Part shown: piece after piece, positions 8,767-15,749 of the stretch
Layout: each line of letters opens with the position of its first letter
Position numbering within the stretch: position 1 is the first letter of the stretch
From: Burkholderia sp.
GTDB lineage: Bacteria > Pseudomonadota > Gammaproteobacteria > Burkholderiales > Burkholderiaceae
Length of the DNA stretch: 43,416 nucleotides
Assembly (NCBI GenBank): GCA_030151225.1
Contig: JASLEG010000201.1
Location: forward strand, 1-43,416
Direction of reading: 5' to 3'
Notes under the pieces: generated by a model
Databases searched by the model: none
The model's input: only the letters and a program-made list of their open reading frames with translations
Told to the model about the DNA's origin: nothing
Made by a program: the position numbers and the translations under genes

Positions 8767-8794
8767 CTTGAATTCGTTTGGGGCGCTCCTATTT
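8767..8794 (+). promoter_or_regulatory. Sigma-32 (RpoH)-like heat-shock promoter for the hsp20 genes
   Basis: CTTGAA at 8767-8772 is followed after 14 bases by TCCTATTT at 8787-8794. The known RpoH consensus is CTTGAAA, 11-16 bases, CCCCATNT, so the -35 matches fully over six bases and the -10 matches at C, C, A, T and T. Transcription would start near 8800 and give a leader of about 95 bases before the first Hsp20 gene. Confidence 0.65.
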
Positions 8795-8850
8795 GTGGAG
8801 CCATGAGGCGGTCGCGCATCGCACCGCCGCCCGACAACGCATCGCACGCC

Positions 8851-8894
8851 GCGTGAATACACGCCCCACGTGCAGACTTTCGAGAGGACTCGAA
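8851..8894 (+). promoter_or_regulatory. Hsp20 leader with two hairpins; Shine-Dalgarno in the second loop
   Basis: Hairpin 1: GCGTG-AATA-CACGC (8851-8864). Hairpin 2: TTCGAG at 8879-8884, loop AGGA, CTCGAA at 8889-8894. The AGGA loop is the ribosome-binding site of the gene starting at 8897. Small heat-shock genes are often controlled by RNA thermometers (ROSE, fourU), though those usually pair the Shine-Dalgarno in a stem rather than hold it in a loop. Thermometer function is therefore an inference. Confidence 0.45.
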
Positions 8895-8896
8895 CC

Positions 8897-9352
8897 ATGA
8901 CGACTTATCGTTTCGGCGCCGATCTGTTCGGCGAACTCGACCGGCTGCAACGCCAGGTCTCGGGCGTGTTCGCCGCACGCGGCGGCCGCCTCGACGCCTT
9001 TCCGCCGATCAACGTGGGCGCGAGCGACGACGCCATCGAGATCGTTGCGCTCGCACCGGGCATGCAGGCCACCGATTTCGACGTGACGATCGACAAAGGA
9101 CTCCTGACGATCAGCGGCGAGCGCCGCATCAAGCCGGTCGAATCGGCGCAGCCGGCCGACGCGGGTGCCGATGCCTCGACGCCGGCCCGCCCGCTGGCTC
9201 GCGAGCGCTTCAGCGGCCGCTTCCGTCGCGCCGTGGAGCTGCCCTCGAACGCCGACGCCGGCAACATCGAGGCCCGCTACGAAGACGGCTGCCTGCACAT
9301 CCGCATCGCGAAGCGCGCTGCCGCGCAAGCGCGTTCGATTCAAGTCCAGTAA
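8897..9352 (+). CDS. Hsp20/alpha-crystallin family small heat-shock protein (first of pair)
   Basis: 151 aa. ATP-independent holdase chaperone that binds unfolding proteins in the cytoplasm. The alpha-crystallin domain runs from about residue 35 (PPINVGASDDAIEIVALAPGM) through DFDVTIDKGLLTISGERR to the closing strand YEDGCLHIRIAKR. A C-terminal IxV motif (SIQVQ) matches the family's oligomer-forming I-x-I/V tail. Between beta strands there is an unusually Ala/Pro-rich insert (about residues 80-100). MTTYRFGADLFGELDRL is the start; the AGGA site lies eight bases upstream. It is followed 21 bases later by a second Hsp20, so the two are one operon under the RpoH-like promoter. Confidence 0.93.
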   Translation: MTTYRFGADLFGELDRLQRQVSGVFAARGGRLDAFPPINVGASDDAIEIVALAPGMQATDFDVTIDKGLLTISGERRIKPVESAQPADAGADASTPARPLARERFSGRFRRAVELPSNADAGNIEARYEDGCLHIRIAKRAAAQARSIQVQ

Positions 9353-9373
9353 ATCGCATCGAGGAACATCGCC

Positions 9374-9805
9374 ATGACCACGACTCCCGAACTCATCGAC
9401 CGTCCCGCCGTCGCCGACACCCCCGCACCGCATGCGGCCGCCGCGAACCCGTCGCAGCCGCGCCGCGGCCCCACGGTGGCACCGGCCGTCGACATCGCCG
9501 AGGACGCGCACGGCATCACGCTGTGGGCCGACCTGCCCGGCGTCGCGAAGGAGGCGCTCGAGGTGCGCGTGCACGAGGGCCGGCTCACCATCGACGCGCA
9601 GGCCGCCATGCGCCAGACCGAAGGGCTGCGCGCGCAGCACGCCGAGTGGCGCACGCCGCGCTATCTGCGCAGCTTCGCGGTGAGCCCGCATCTGGACACC
9701 ACGCGCATCGAGGCCAACCTGCGCGACGGCGTGCTGACGCTGCGCATCCCGCGCCGCGCCGAGGCGCTGCCGCGCAAGATCGAGGTGACGGCGCGCGCGC
9801 GCTGA
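9374..9805 (+). CDS. Hsp20/alpha-crystallin family small heat-shock protein (second of pair)
   Basis: 143 aa. The N-terminal 30 residues are a flexible Ala/Pro tail. The alpha-crystallin domain begins at about residue 36 with APAVDIAEDAHGITLWADLPGVAKEALEVRVHEGRLTIDAQ and ends with NLRDGVLTLRIPRR. The C-terminal KIEV is the I-x-V oligomerisation motif. It contains the classic A-x-L-P-G-V motif, which the first protein has as ALAPGM, so the two are diverged partners, as in two-component small-HSP systems. A GAGG site lies at 9360-9363. The terminator at 9833-9871 ends the operon. Confidence 0.94.
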   Translation: MTTTPELIDRPAVADTPAPHAAAANPSQPRRGPTVAPAVDIAEDAHGITLWADLPGVAKEALEVRVHEGRLTIDAQAAMRQTEGLRAQHAEWRTPRYLRSFAVSPHLDTTRIEANLRDGVLTLRIPRRAEALPRKIEVTARAR

Positions 9806-9832
9806 GCGACGGCCAGCAGTCGTCACCCGCGA

Positions 9833-9871
9833 TCCCGCCGATGCGTGCCCCCGCATCGGCGGGACTTTTTT
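9833..9871 (+). terminator. Rho-independent terminator of the hsp20 operon
   Basis: Perfect inverted repeat CCCGCCGATGCG (9834-9845) with CGCATCGGCGGG (9852-9863), 6-base loop, extended by one T-A pair, then six T residues at 9866-9871. It lies 28 bases after the second hsp20 stop. Confidence 0.95.
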
Positions 9872-9939
9872 CGTGCCCTTGCAGGCGCCGTTTCGCGGGC
9901 GGCGTCTTCCAGCAAATGCAGCCCGACATCAGGGGAAAC

Positions 9940-9945
9940 TATAAT
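9940..9945 (+). promoter_or_regulatory. Consensus -10 box upstream of the DUF2242 lipoprotein gene
   Basis: TATAAT, a perfect sigma-70 -10 hexamer, 78 bases upstream of the ATG at 10024. The -35 at the proper distance is poor, so the promoter may be activator-dependent. Confidence 0.5.
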
Positions 9946-10023
9946 AGCGGCCGGTCATGCAATCGGCCCGGCGACGCATCATGCGACGAACGTGCCACGC
10001 CGGCCCTCCCTTTACCCGACGCC

Positions 10024-11343
10024 ATGCACAATCGACTCAGCCTGATTTCCCTGACTTGCGCGCTCGCGGCCACAGCCCTGCTGTCGGCCTGCTCGTCCGC
10101 GCCCAAGCCGCTGTACACGCAGGAGCAGTTCGACGCGTCGAGCAGCCCGTACACGCACACCTTCCACGAAACCTCGGTGCCGACCTGCGAGGCGGCCCGG
10201 CGTGCGCTGCTGAGCCAGGGCTACACGACCAACATGCCGCGGCCCGATACCGTCGACGGCAGCAAGAACTTCCAGCCGGCCAGCGATTCGCACGTCGTGA
10301 TCGAATTCCACGTGGTGTGCGTGGATGCCGACGTCGATTCGGGCTCGAGCATCGCCTACGTGAACGCGGTGCAGGATCGCTACACGCTGAAGAAGACCAG
10401 CACCTCGGCCAGCGTGGGGCTGTCGGTGCTCGGCTCGCTGTCGCTGCCGATCGGCTCGAGCGACGATTCGATGGTGAAGATCGCCAGCGAGACGATTCCC
10501 GCCGGCGTGTTCTACGACCGCTTCTTCAAGCTCGTCGACCACTTCCTGAAGATCAACCCCGCGAAGCACGGCACGGCGGCCGCGAAGGCGGCCGAGAAAG
10601 AACCGGTGGCGCCGCTGCCGGAGCCGGCTCCGTCCTCGGGCGGCCCCGACGACAAGGGCGGCGTGAAGCTGCGCACGCCGGCCGCGCCGGTATCGTCGAC
10701 GCCGGTCCAGCCCGACGCGGGGCTCGCGCCGGCGGCAGCCGGAGCAGTCGCGGGGGCGGCAACCGGTGCCGCCGCGAATCACGCCGCGAATCACGCCCCC
10801 CATCAAGCCGCCGCGCAGGCCGCCCAGCCGGCGGCGGCGACGGCGACGGGTTCGAACCTTGCTCCGGCCTCCAGCCCGCAGCCGGTGGTCGCATCGACGG
10901 GTACCTCGGCCGTGCCGAACGGCGGCGAGGCGCAATTCGCGGCCGCCACCACGCAGGGCATGAACGCGACGGCGGCCTCGCAGGTGGCGCCGGGCGCGCA
11001 GCCCCAGGCAGCCGGCGTGGACCTCACGCCGCTCGGCGCGCCGGCAGGTCAGGCCCATGCCGCGGCCGCGCCGGCGCAAGCGGCACAGGCTCAGGCACCG
11101 CAGGCGGCAGCATCGGCCCCGAGCGCGAACGCTGCGGCGCCGGCATCGGCTCCGCCGGCAAGCGCCAGCGCCCCGGCAGCATCGACGGCCTCGGCCGCGA
11201 GTGGCGCCGCCCCCGCGAGCCAGCCTCAGGCCGCCGCCCCCGCGGCGTCGGCAGCCTCCGCGGCAGCCTCCGCGGCAGCCCCCGCATCGGCACCGTCGGC
11301 GGCATCGGCCGCCACCCCCGCCTCCGCCCCGTCCGGCCAGTAA
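10024..11343 (+). CDS. DUF2242 family lipoprotein with long Ala/Pro-rich tail
   Basis: 439 aa. Residues 1-21 are a lipoprotein signal peptide ending in the lipobox LLSAC (lipidated Cys about residue 22), so the protein should be membrane-anchored in the envelope. Residues about 25-180 form the conserved domain that I assign to DUF2242 (motifs TSVPTCEAARRALLSQGY, NFQPASDSHVVIEFHVVC, SIAYVNAVQDRYTLKKTSTSASVGLSVLGS). The function is unknown. The remaining ~250 residues are low-complexity Ala/Pro/Ser/Gln, including in-frame 12-bp tandem repeats at 10774-10797 and 11251-11286, and probably form a flexible linker. It converges on dkgB with a 30-base gap. Confidence 0.85.
   Translation: MHNRLSLISLTCALAATALLSACSSAPKPLYTQEQFDASSSPYTHTFHETSVPTCEAARRALLSQGYTTNMPRPDTVDGSKNFQPASDSHVVIEFHVVCVDADVDSGSSIAYVNAVQDRYTLKKTSTSASVGLSVLGSLSLPIGSSDDSMVKIASETIPAGVFYDRFFKLVDHFLKINPAKHGTAAAKAAEKEPVAPLPEPAPSSGGPDDKGGVKLRTPAAPVSSTPVQPDAGLAPAAAGAVAGAATGAAANHAANHAPHQAAAQAAQPAAATATGSNLAPASSPQPVVASTGTSAVPNGGEAQFAAATTQGMNATAASQVAPGAQPQAAGVDLTPLGAPAGQAHAAAAPAQAAQAQAPQAAASAPSANAAAPASAPPASASAPAASTASAASGAAPASQPQAAAPAASAASAAASAAAPASAPSAASAATPASAPSGQ
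10774..10797 (+). repeat. Two perfect 12-bp tandem units inside the DUF2242 gene
   Basis: GCGAATCACGCC twice in a row, encoding a duplicated Ala-Asn-His-Ala type tetrapeptide in the low-complexity tail. The unit keeps the frame, so copy-number change would alter length without breaking the gene. Confidence 0.8.
11251..11286 (+). repeat. Three 12-bp tandem units in the Ala-rich tail
   Basis: GCAGCCTCCGCG repeated twice exactly and a third time with two changes. It is in frame and encodes Ala-Ala-Ser-Ala repeats near the C-terminus of the lipoprotein. Confidence 0.75.
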
Positions 11344-11373
11344 GCCGCCGGACCGCCGGGACGCATCAATGCC

Positions 11374-12180
11374 TCAATCCCACTCGGGCGCGAGCCCGGC
11401 CGGGCTCACCTCGCGCCCGTTGCGCTCCAGCGCACCGATCCGCATCATCTCCGCCTCGCTCAGCCGCAGCTCCCGCGCCAGCAGATTGCTCGCCAGATTG
11501 ACGCGCCGCGTCGACGACGGAATCACCGCGTAGCCCTGCTGCAAGGCCCAGGCGAGCGCGACCTGCGCCGGCGTCGCGTCGTGCGCGGCCGCGATCGCCT
11601 CGAGCACCGGATCGCCGAGCACCTTGCCGTAGGCGAGCGTCATGTACGAGGTCACGGCGATCCCGCTCGACGCAAGAAACGCGGCCAGCCGACGGTTCTG
11701 CAGATACGGGCTCAGCTCGATCTGGTTGGTCGCGATGGCCGGCGCCCCGAGCACCTCGATCGCCTGCCGCGTCAGCGCGATGCTGAAGTTCGAGACGCCG
11801 ATCTCGCGCGTGAGCCCGCGTGCCTTCGCCTCGGCCAGCGCCTCGAGCGTGGCGGCGAGCGGCACGCCATTGCCGGGCGCGGGCCAGTGGATCAGCGTCA
11901 GGTCCACCTGGTCGGTGCGCAGCCGCTCGAGGCTGGCCTCGAGGCTCGGCGCGAGCCGGTCCGGCGCGTAGTGATCGACCCAGATCTTGGTGGTGATGAA
12001 CAGCTCGCGGCGCGCGAGGCCCGAGGCGGCCATCGCGCGGCCGACGTCGGCCTCGTTGTCGTAGATCTGGGCCGTGTCGATGGCGCGGTAGCCGAGCTCG
12101 AGCGCGGTGCTCACCGAATCGATCACGGCCTGCCCCTTCAGCCGGAACGTGCCGAGGCCGAACGACGGGATGCGTTCCAT
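11374..12180 (-). CDS. dkgB: 2,5-didehydrogluconate reductase B (aldo/keto reductase)
   Basis: 268 aa. NADPH-dependent aldo/keto reductase that reduces 2,5-diketo-D-gluconate or methylglyoxal-type carbonyls. It matches E. coli DkgB closely as remembered: FGLGTFRLKGQAV near the start, ALELGYRAIDTAQIYDNEA, REIGVSNFSI, NQIELSPYLQNR and the C-terminal VSPAGLAPEWD. The AKR catalytic tetrad is visible: Asp35, Tyr40, Lys65, His98. Start MERIPSFGLG is used; an upstream ATG would add 15 residues lacking similarity. It lies 80 bases downstream of the MFS gene on the same strand and may be cotranscribed. Confidence 0.95.
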   Translation of the reverse strand: MERIPSFGLGTFRLKGQAVIDSVSTALELGYRAIDTAQIYDNEADVGRAMAASGLARRELFITTKIWVDHYAPDRLAPSLEASLERLRTDQVDLTLIHWPAPGNGVPLAATLEALAEAKARGLTREIGVSNFSIALTRQAIEVLGAPAIATNQIELSPYLQNRRLAAFLASSGIAVTSYMTLAYGKVLGDPVLEAIAAAHDATPAQVALAWALQQGYAVIPSSTRRVNLASNLLARELRLSEAEMMRIGALERNGREVSPAGLAPEWD

Positions 12181-12260
12181 GTTTCGTTGTCCTGTTGATT
12201 GATGTGAAGAAGAACGACGGCGCATCGCGCGCGCCGTCGCTCACGACACGGCGGCCCCGC

Positions 12261-13451
12261 TCAGCAGGCGGCCGGGCTCGCGCGCCGGCGCAGCGCCGCG
12301 AGCACCAGCAGCAGGCCGAGCACGGCGATGCCGGCGCCCACCACCGGCACCGCGGCGTAGCCGAGCCCCGACGACAGCGCCGCGCCGCCGGCCGCGGCGC
12401 CGAGCGCGTTGCCGAGATTGAAGGCGCCCACGTTCACCGACGAGGCCAGCCCCGGCGCCTCGGACGCCGCGCGCATCACGCGCATCTGCAGCGGTGGCAC
12501 CACGGCGAAGGTCGCCGCGCCCCACACCAGCAGCGCGAGCGCCGCGCCGAGATGGGTGGCGGCCAGCAGCGGGAACGCGGCCATCACCACGATCAGCAGC
12601 AGCAGGAAGCCGATCAGGCTGCCCTCGAGCGAGCGGTCCGCGAGGCGGCCGCCGGCCACGTTGCCGATCGAGAAGCCCACGCCGATCAGCACCAGCATCG
12701 CGGTGACGAACGCGCTCGAGGCCTGCGTCAGGTGTTCGAGGGTCGGCGCCACGTAGGTGTAGAGCGTGAACATCGCGCCCGCGCCGAGCACGGTGGTGGC
12801 CAGCGCACCGAGCACCACCGGGCGCGTCAGCACCGCGAGCTCGGCGCGCACGTCGGGCATGCGCCCGGCCTCGCCCTTCGGCAGCGCGGCCAGCAGCCCC
12901 GCGATCGCGAGCACGCCGAGCCCAGCGGTGGCCACGAAGGACATGCGCCAGCCGATCGCCTGGCCCAGCCAGGTGGCGGCCGGCACGCCGCCGATGTTGG
13001 CGATCGTGAGCCCCATGAACATCGACGCCACCGCGCTCGCCTGCCGCTCGCGCGGCACCACGGAGGCGGCCACCACCGAGCCGATGCCGAAGAACGCGCC
13101 GTGGTTGAGGCTGGTCACGAGCCGCGCGAGCAGCAGCGTGGAGTAGTCGGGCGCGAGCGCCGAGAGCAGGTTGCCGATCGTGAAGATGCTCATCAGCAGC
13201 ACCAGCGCGGTACGCCGCGAGGCGCGCGCGAGCAGCAGCGTCATGACGGGCGCGCCGAGCATCACGCCGAACGCGTAGGCGCTGATCAGCATGCCGGCGG
13301 TGGGAATCGACACGTGCACGCCATCGGCGATCACGGGCAGCAGGCCCATCGGCGAGAACTCGGTGGTGCCGATGCCGAAGGCACCGACGGCCAGCGCGAG
13401 CAGCGGCAGCGCCGAGCCCGTCGATGCGGCAGGGGAGGAAGAAGCGGTCAT
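12261..13451 (-). CDS. MFS transporter, DHA1 family (arabinose/drug-efflux type)
   Basis: 396 aa with about 12 hydrophobic segments. The opening LAVGAFGIGTTEFSPMGLLPVIA is the hallmark of the AraJ/NepI/YdhP group of DHA1 proton antiporters. Other motifs are AYAFGVMLGAPVMTLLLAR (motif A region), LNHGAFFGIGSVVAASVVP and SVNVGAFNLGNALGAA. Such proteins export sugars, nucleosides or drugs; the substrate is not predictable here. The ATG at 13451-13449 has an AAGGA site. It is divergent from the HAD gene across a palindrome-containing gap, and dkgB follows, suggesting a small operon. Confidence 0.9.
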   Translation of the reverse strand: MTASSSPAASTGSALPLLALAVGAFGIGTTEFSPMGLLPVIADGVHVSIPTAGMLISAYAFGVMLGAPVMTLLLARASRRTALVLLMSIFTIGNLLSALAPDYSTLLLARLVTSLNHGAFFGIGSVVAASVVPRERQASAVASMFMGLTIANIGGVPAATWLGQAIGWRMSFVATAGLGVLAIAGLLAALPKGEAGRMPDVRAELAVLTRPVVLGALATTVLGAGAMFTLYTYVAPTLEHLTQASSAFVTAMLVLIGVGFSIGNVAGGRLADRSLEGSLIGFLLLLIVVMAAFPLLAATHLGAALALLVWGAATFAVVPPLQMRVMRAASEAPGLASSVNVGAFNLGNALGAAAGGAALSSGLGYAAVPVVGAGIAVLGLLLVLAALRRRASPAAC

Positions 13452-13562
13452 GGCGGGAAATCCTTGAAAGCCTGGGAATGCGGGCGCGGCGCCCGCAATT
13501 CGGGTGATGCGTAGTGTGCCGTGCTTGCTGCTCCGCAAAAAGCCGCGTTCGGTGCAAAGACC

Positions 13563-13579
13563 CTTGATTGAAAATCAAG
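13563..13579. promoter_or_regulatory. Inverted repeat CTTGATT-N3-AATCAAG
   Basis: Perfect 7-bp arms with a 3-base centre, 112 bases upstream of the MFS start. The symmetry and half-site TTGAT suggest an operator for a MarR/HxlR- or LysR-sized dimer. This is inference only. Confidence 0.45.
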
Positions 13580-13647
13580 AATCGGCGCTTCGACAGCCGA
13601 ATCGACGCCGATTCCTCGCACCGTCATCCCGATCGGTCATCCCATAA

Positions 13648-13667
13648 GTCAAACTTGATCTTTTGAC
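13648..13667. promoter_or_regulatory. Inverted repeat GTCAAA-N8-TTTGAC
   Basis: Perfect 6-bp arms around CTTGATCT. It lies about 150 bases upstream of the HAD phosphatase gene and 200 from the MFS gene. It could be an operator or contain a -35 (TTGAC) element. Confidence 0.4.
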
Positions 13668-13815
13668 CAATCGATGCGCAATTGATCCAATGCGGTGCGG
13701 CACGGCCGGCGGCCGCCCCGCCCGGCCGTCGCATCGAGGCAGGAACCTGCCGGCCCGCGGCACGCGGCGCGGCCGGCGGGTCCGGTATCATGGCCGGTTA
13801 CCGCAGGAGAAACGC

Positions 13816-14541
13816 ATGCAAGCCCCCCATCCTTCCCCGTTTCGCGCCGATCGCGCGCTCATCAGCGACTGCGACGGCGTGCTCGTCGACAGCGAGGCGA
13901 TCGCCGAACGCATCGTGATCGAGCGCCTCGAGGCGCTCTGGCAGACCGACGGCGTGCACGACGCGATCCGCCCGCTGCTCGGCATGCGCACCGCCGTCGT
14001 GCTGGGCGAGGCCGCCAGGACGCTCGGCCGCACCATCAGCGAGGACGAGATCCATTCGATCCGCGAGCAGATCCGCACCAGCGCGGCCCACGCGCCCGAG
14101 ATCGCCGGCGCGGTCGAGGCGCTGAAGTCGATCGAGCTGCGCCTCGCCTGCGCGAGCAACAGCGATCTGGACTACGTGCAGCGCGTGGTCAAGCGCGTCG
14201 GGCTCGACGGCGTGTTCGGCGATCGTCTGTTCACGGGCGAGCGCGTGGCGCGGCCGAAGCCGGCACCCGACGTCTATCTGGCCGCCTCGCAGGCGCTGCA
14301 GGTGCCGCCCTCGGGCTGCGCCGTGGTGGAAGACAGCGTGACGGGCGCGCGTGCCGCGCTGGCGGCCGGCATGACGGTACTCGGCTTCACGGGCAGCGCG
14401 CACGTGCCGGCCGAACGCCGCGAGGCGCTGCTCGCGATCGGCGTGCACGTGACCTTCGACCGGATGTCGGAGTTGCCCGGCGTGGTGACGCGCTGGCTGG
14501 ACGGCGAGTTCGGCGCGGGCGACGCGCCGGCCGCCGCCTGA
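13816..14541 (+). CDS. HAD superfamily phosphatase (beta-phosphoglucomutase-like, subfamily IA)
   Basis: 241 aa. Motif I is SDCDGVLVDS with nucleophile Asp18 and acid/base Asp20. Motif II is the Ser of CASNS, motif III the Lys of RPKPAPDVY, and motif IV VVEDSVTGARAA. The helical cap lies between residues about 30 and 95. This pattern is that of small-molecule phosphatases such as phosphoglycolate- or sugar-phosphate-specific enzymes; the substrate cannot be told. Start MQAPHPSPFRADRALI follows a CAGGAGA site; longer readings lack one. A hairpin at 14583-14616 lies between it and the convergent next gene. Confidence 0.9.
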   Translation: MQAPHPSPFRADRALISDCDGVLVDSEAIAERIVIERLEALWQTDGVHDAIRPLLGMRTAVVLGEAARTLGRTISEDEIHSIREQIRTSAAHAPEIAGAVEALKSIELRLACASNSDLDYVQRVVKRVGLDGVFGDRLFTGERVARPKPAPDVYLAASQALQVPPSGCAVVEDSVTGARAALAAGMTVLGFTGSAHVPAERREALLAIGVHVTFDRMSELPGVVTRWLDGEFGAGDAPAAA

Positions 14542-14582
14542 GCGGCACACGAAGCCACACAGCGGCGTCCGCCGGAAAAGCA

Positions 14583-14616
14583 ACGCCGGATCGCGCCACG
14601 AGGCACGATCCGGCGT
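14583..14616. terminator. Hairpin between convergent genes, possible bidirectional terminator
   Basis: Perfect 11-bp arms ACGCCGGATCG and CGATCCGGCGT with a 12-base loop that can pair further. It lies 41 bases after the HAD stop and 43 bases beyond the stop of the convergent gene. There is no good T tract on either side, so termination strength is uncertain. Confidence 0.5.
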
Positions 14617-14659
14617 GATTGCGCGGGGCCGAGCCCCGGCAGGAGAAGCCGGGCGGCGC

Positions 14660-14992
14660 TCAGGCCGCGGCGATCACGTCGATGCGCAGCGCCGGCGCGC
14701 CGGCCGCGATCTCGGCCAGGCGGTCGACGTTCGGATGCGCGCCGGGGCGATTGCGCGCGTCGGCCGTATGCTCGCCGAACACGGCCAGGCCATGCTCGGC
14801 CGCCCTGGCGTCGAGCGCGCCGAAGGCCTCGCGCAGGTAGTGGTAGACGGCCAGCGAGCCCTGCTTGCCCGGCTTGTTGTCGATCGTCGCGACGATCGCG
14901 CCGCCGGCATCGACCAGATCGATGCGCTCGATGCCGTCGATCGAAGGCAGCAGTGCGAGGTTGTCCTTGAAGACGGGGGTCGGTTGAATCAC
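14660..14992 (-). CDS. Small DUF2322-like protein of unknown function
   Basis: 110 aa, no signal peptide or membrane segment. The sequence starts MIQPTPVFKDNLALLPSIDGIERIDLVDAGG and has a central DNKPGKQGSLAVYHYLREAFG stretch. I associate this with DUF2322, an uncharacterised proteobacterial family, from memory and without a search. It is probably a soluble two-domain alpha/beta fold. It is encoded alone between a convergent HAD gene and a divergent flavin-reductase-like gene. Codon pattern and GC resemble its neighbours, supporting a real gene. Confidence 0.7.
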   Translation of the reverse strand: MIQPTPVFKDNLALLPSIDGIERIDLVDAGGAIVATIDNKPGKQGSLAVYHYLREAFGALDARAAEHGLAVFGEHTADARNRPGAHPNVDRLAEIAAGAPALRIDVIAAA

Positions 14993-15085
14993 GGCGTGCT
15001 CCGCAGTTTCATGAATGGATGGCGGGCCGTATCTTATCCGATCGTGATCCGATCGCGGCTCGCGCCGCGCAGGCCGACGAGTCGG

Positions 15086-15091
15086 TAGAAT
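15086..15091 (+). promoter_or_regulatory. Probable -10 box TAGAAT upstream of the flavin-reductase-like gene
   Basis: TAGAAT (5 of 6 to TATAAT) lies 33 bases before the ATG at 15125. Just upstream (15037-15056) is a near-direct repeat of ATCCGATCG. No strong -35 is seen. Confidence 0.35.
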
Positions 15092-15124
15092 CGATCGCTC
15101 CGTTCACCGCCCCTCTCTCCGCCC

Positions 15125-15700
15125 ATGACGCATTTCGCCCCCGTGCGGCTCGAACACGCGAGCCGCCTGCTGAACCACGGCCCCACCGTGCTCGTGACGA
15201 GCCTGCACGGCGCGCAGCGCGACGTGATGGCCGCCGCGTGGTCGATGCCGGTGGAATTCACGCCGCCGCGCCTGGCCGTCGTGATCGACAAGCGCACCTA
15301 CACGCGCGAGCTGATCGCGGCCAGCGGCGTGTTCGGCATCGTGGTGCCCGGCTTCGCCGCGCTCGACCTGAGCTTCGCGGTGGGCAGCACGAGCGGCCGC
15401 GACGAGGACAAGTTCGCGCGCTACGGCATCGACGCGCGCCCCGGCCCGGTACTCGGCGTGCCCGTGATCGAGGCGGGCTGCGCGGCCTGGCTCGAATGCC
15501 GGCTGATCCCCGAGAGGCACACCGAGGACGCCTACGACACCTGCTTCTGCGAGGTCGTGTCGGCCGCCGCCGACAGCCGCGTGTTCGCCGACGGCCACTG
15601 GCATTTCGACGATGCCAACACCGAGCTGCACACCATCCATCACCTCGGCGCGGGCAAGTTCGTGCGCGCCTCGGGGCTGACTCAGGCGAAGCCCCTTTGA
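15125..15700 (+). CDS. Flavin reductase-like, FMN-binding domain protein
   Basis: 191 aa. It fits the FMN-binding split-barrel flavin reductase-like family (RutF/HpaC relatives). Motifs: PTVLVTSLHGAQRDVMAAAWSMPVEFTPPRLAVVIDKRTYTRELI, then FGIVVPG and the acidic/aromatic end DTELHTIHHLGAGKF (residues NTELHTIHHLGAGKF). Such proteins reduce FMN/FAD with NAD(P)H or bind flavin in oxygenase systems. No monooxygenase partner is adjacent, so its client is unknown. There is no obvious Shine-Dalgarno before the ATG. A 49-base gap separates it from the next gene on the same strand. Confidence 0.85.
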   Translation: MTHFAPVRLEHASRLLNHGPTVLVTSLHGAQRDVMAAAWSMPVEFTPPRLAVVIDKRTYTRELIAASGVFGIVVPGFAALDLSFAVGSTSGRDEDKFARYGIDARPGPVLGVPVIEAGCAAWLECRLIPERHTEDAYDTCFCEVVSAAADSRVFADGHWHFDDANTELHTIHHLGAGKFVRASGLTQAKPL

Positions 15701-15749
15701 GGCGGCCCGGCCGACGCATCCAGCCGCTGCCATTTCAGCCATCTCGGCC

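Larger units (their letters stand above)
8274..8896. other. Non-coding divergent region between pckG and the hsp20 pair
   Basis: 623 bases with no credible gene; open frames here are Arg-rich artefacts. It holds a 15-base perfect odd palindrome at 8570-8584 (ATCGGCA-T-TGCCGAT), a direct repeat TAGGGATG at 8658-8665 and 8673-8680 with ATCCC between them, and a sigma-32-like promoter at 8767-8794. The right end is the hsp20 leader. The left part must carry the pckG promoter, but no convincing -35/-10 pair was seen. Confidence 0.6.
13452..13815. other. Divergent intergenic region with two inverted repeats
   Basis: 364 bases, locally AT-richer than its surroundings and with no credible gene. IR 1: CTTGATT-GAA-AATCAAG at 13563-13579. 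IR 2: GTCAAA, 8 bases, TTTGAC at 13648-13667, whose spacer contains another CTTGAT. A third related ATTGATCC lies at 13680-13687. They look like regulator sites for the MFS-dkgB operon, but no regulator gene lies next to it. Confidence 0.5.

Noticed and set aside
8272..8856. Open frame of 194 codons in the pckG-hsp20 gap
   Set aside because: Arg-rich, no recognisable domain, no ribosome site, and it overlaps the sigma-32-like promoter.
12195..13514. Plus-strand open frame of 439 codons opposite the MFS gene
   Set aside because: Composition (His, Arg, Gln, Ala) is that of an antisense frame; the minus strand has a clear 12-helix transporter with ribosome site.
13575..13763. Short minus-strand frame of 62 codons in the MFS-HAD gap
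   Set aside because: No domain, no ribosome site, and it covers the inverted repeats that look regulatory.
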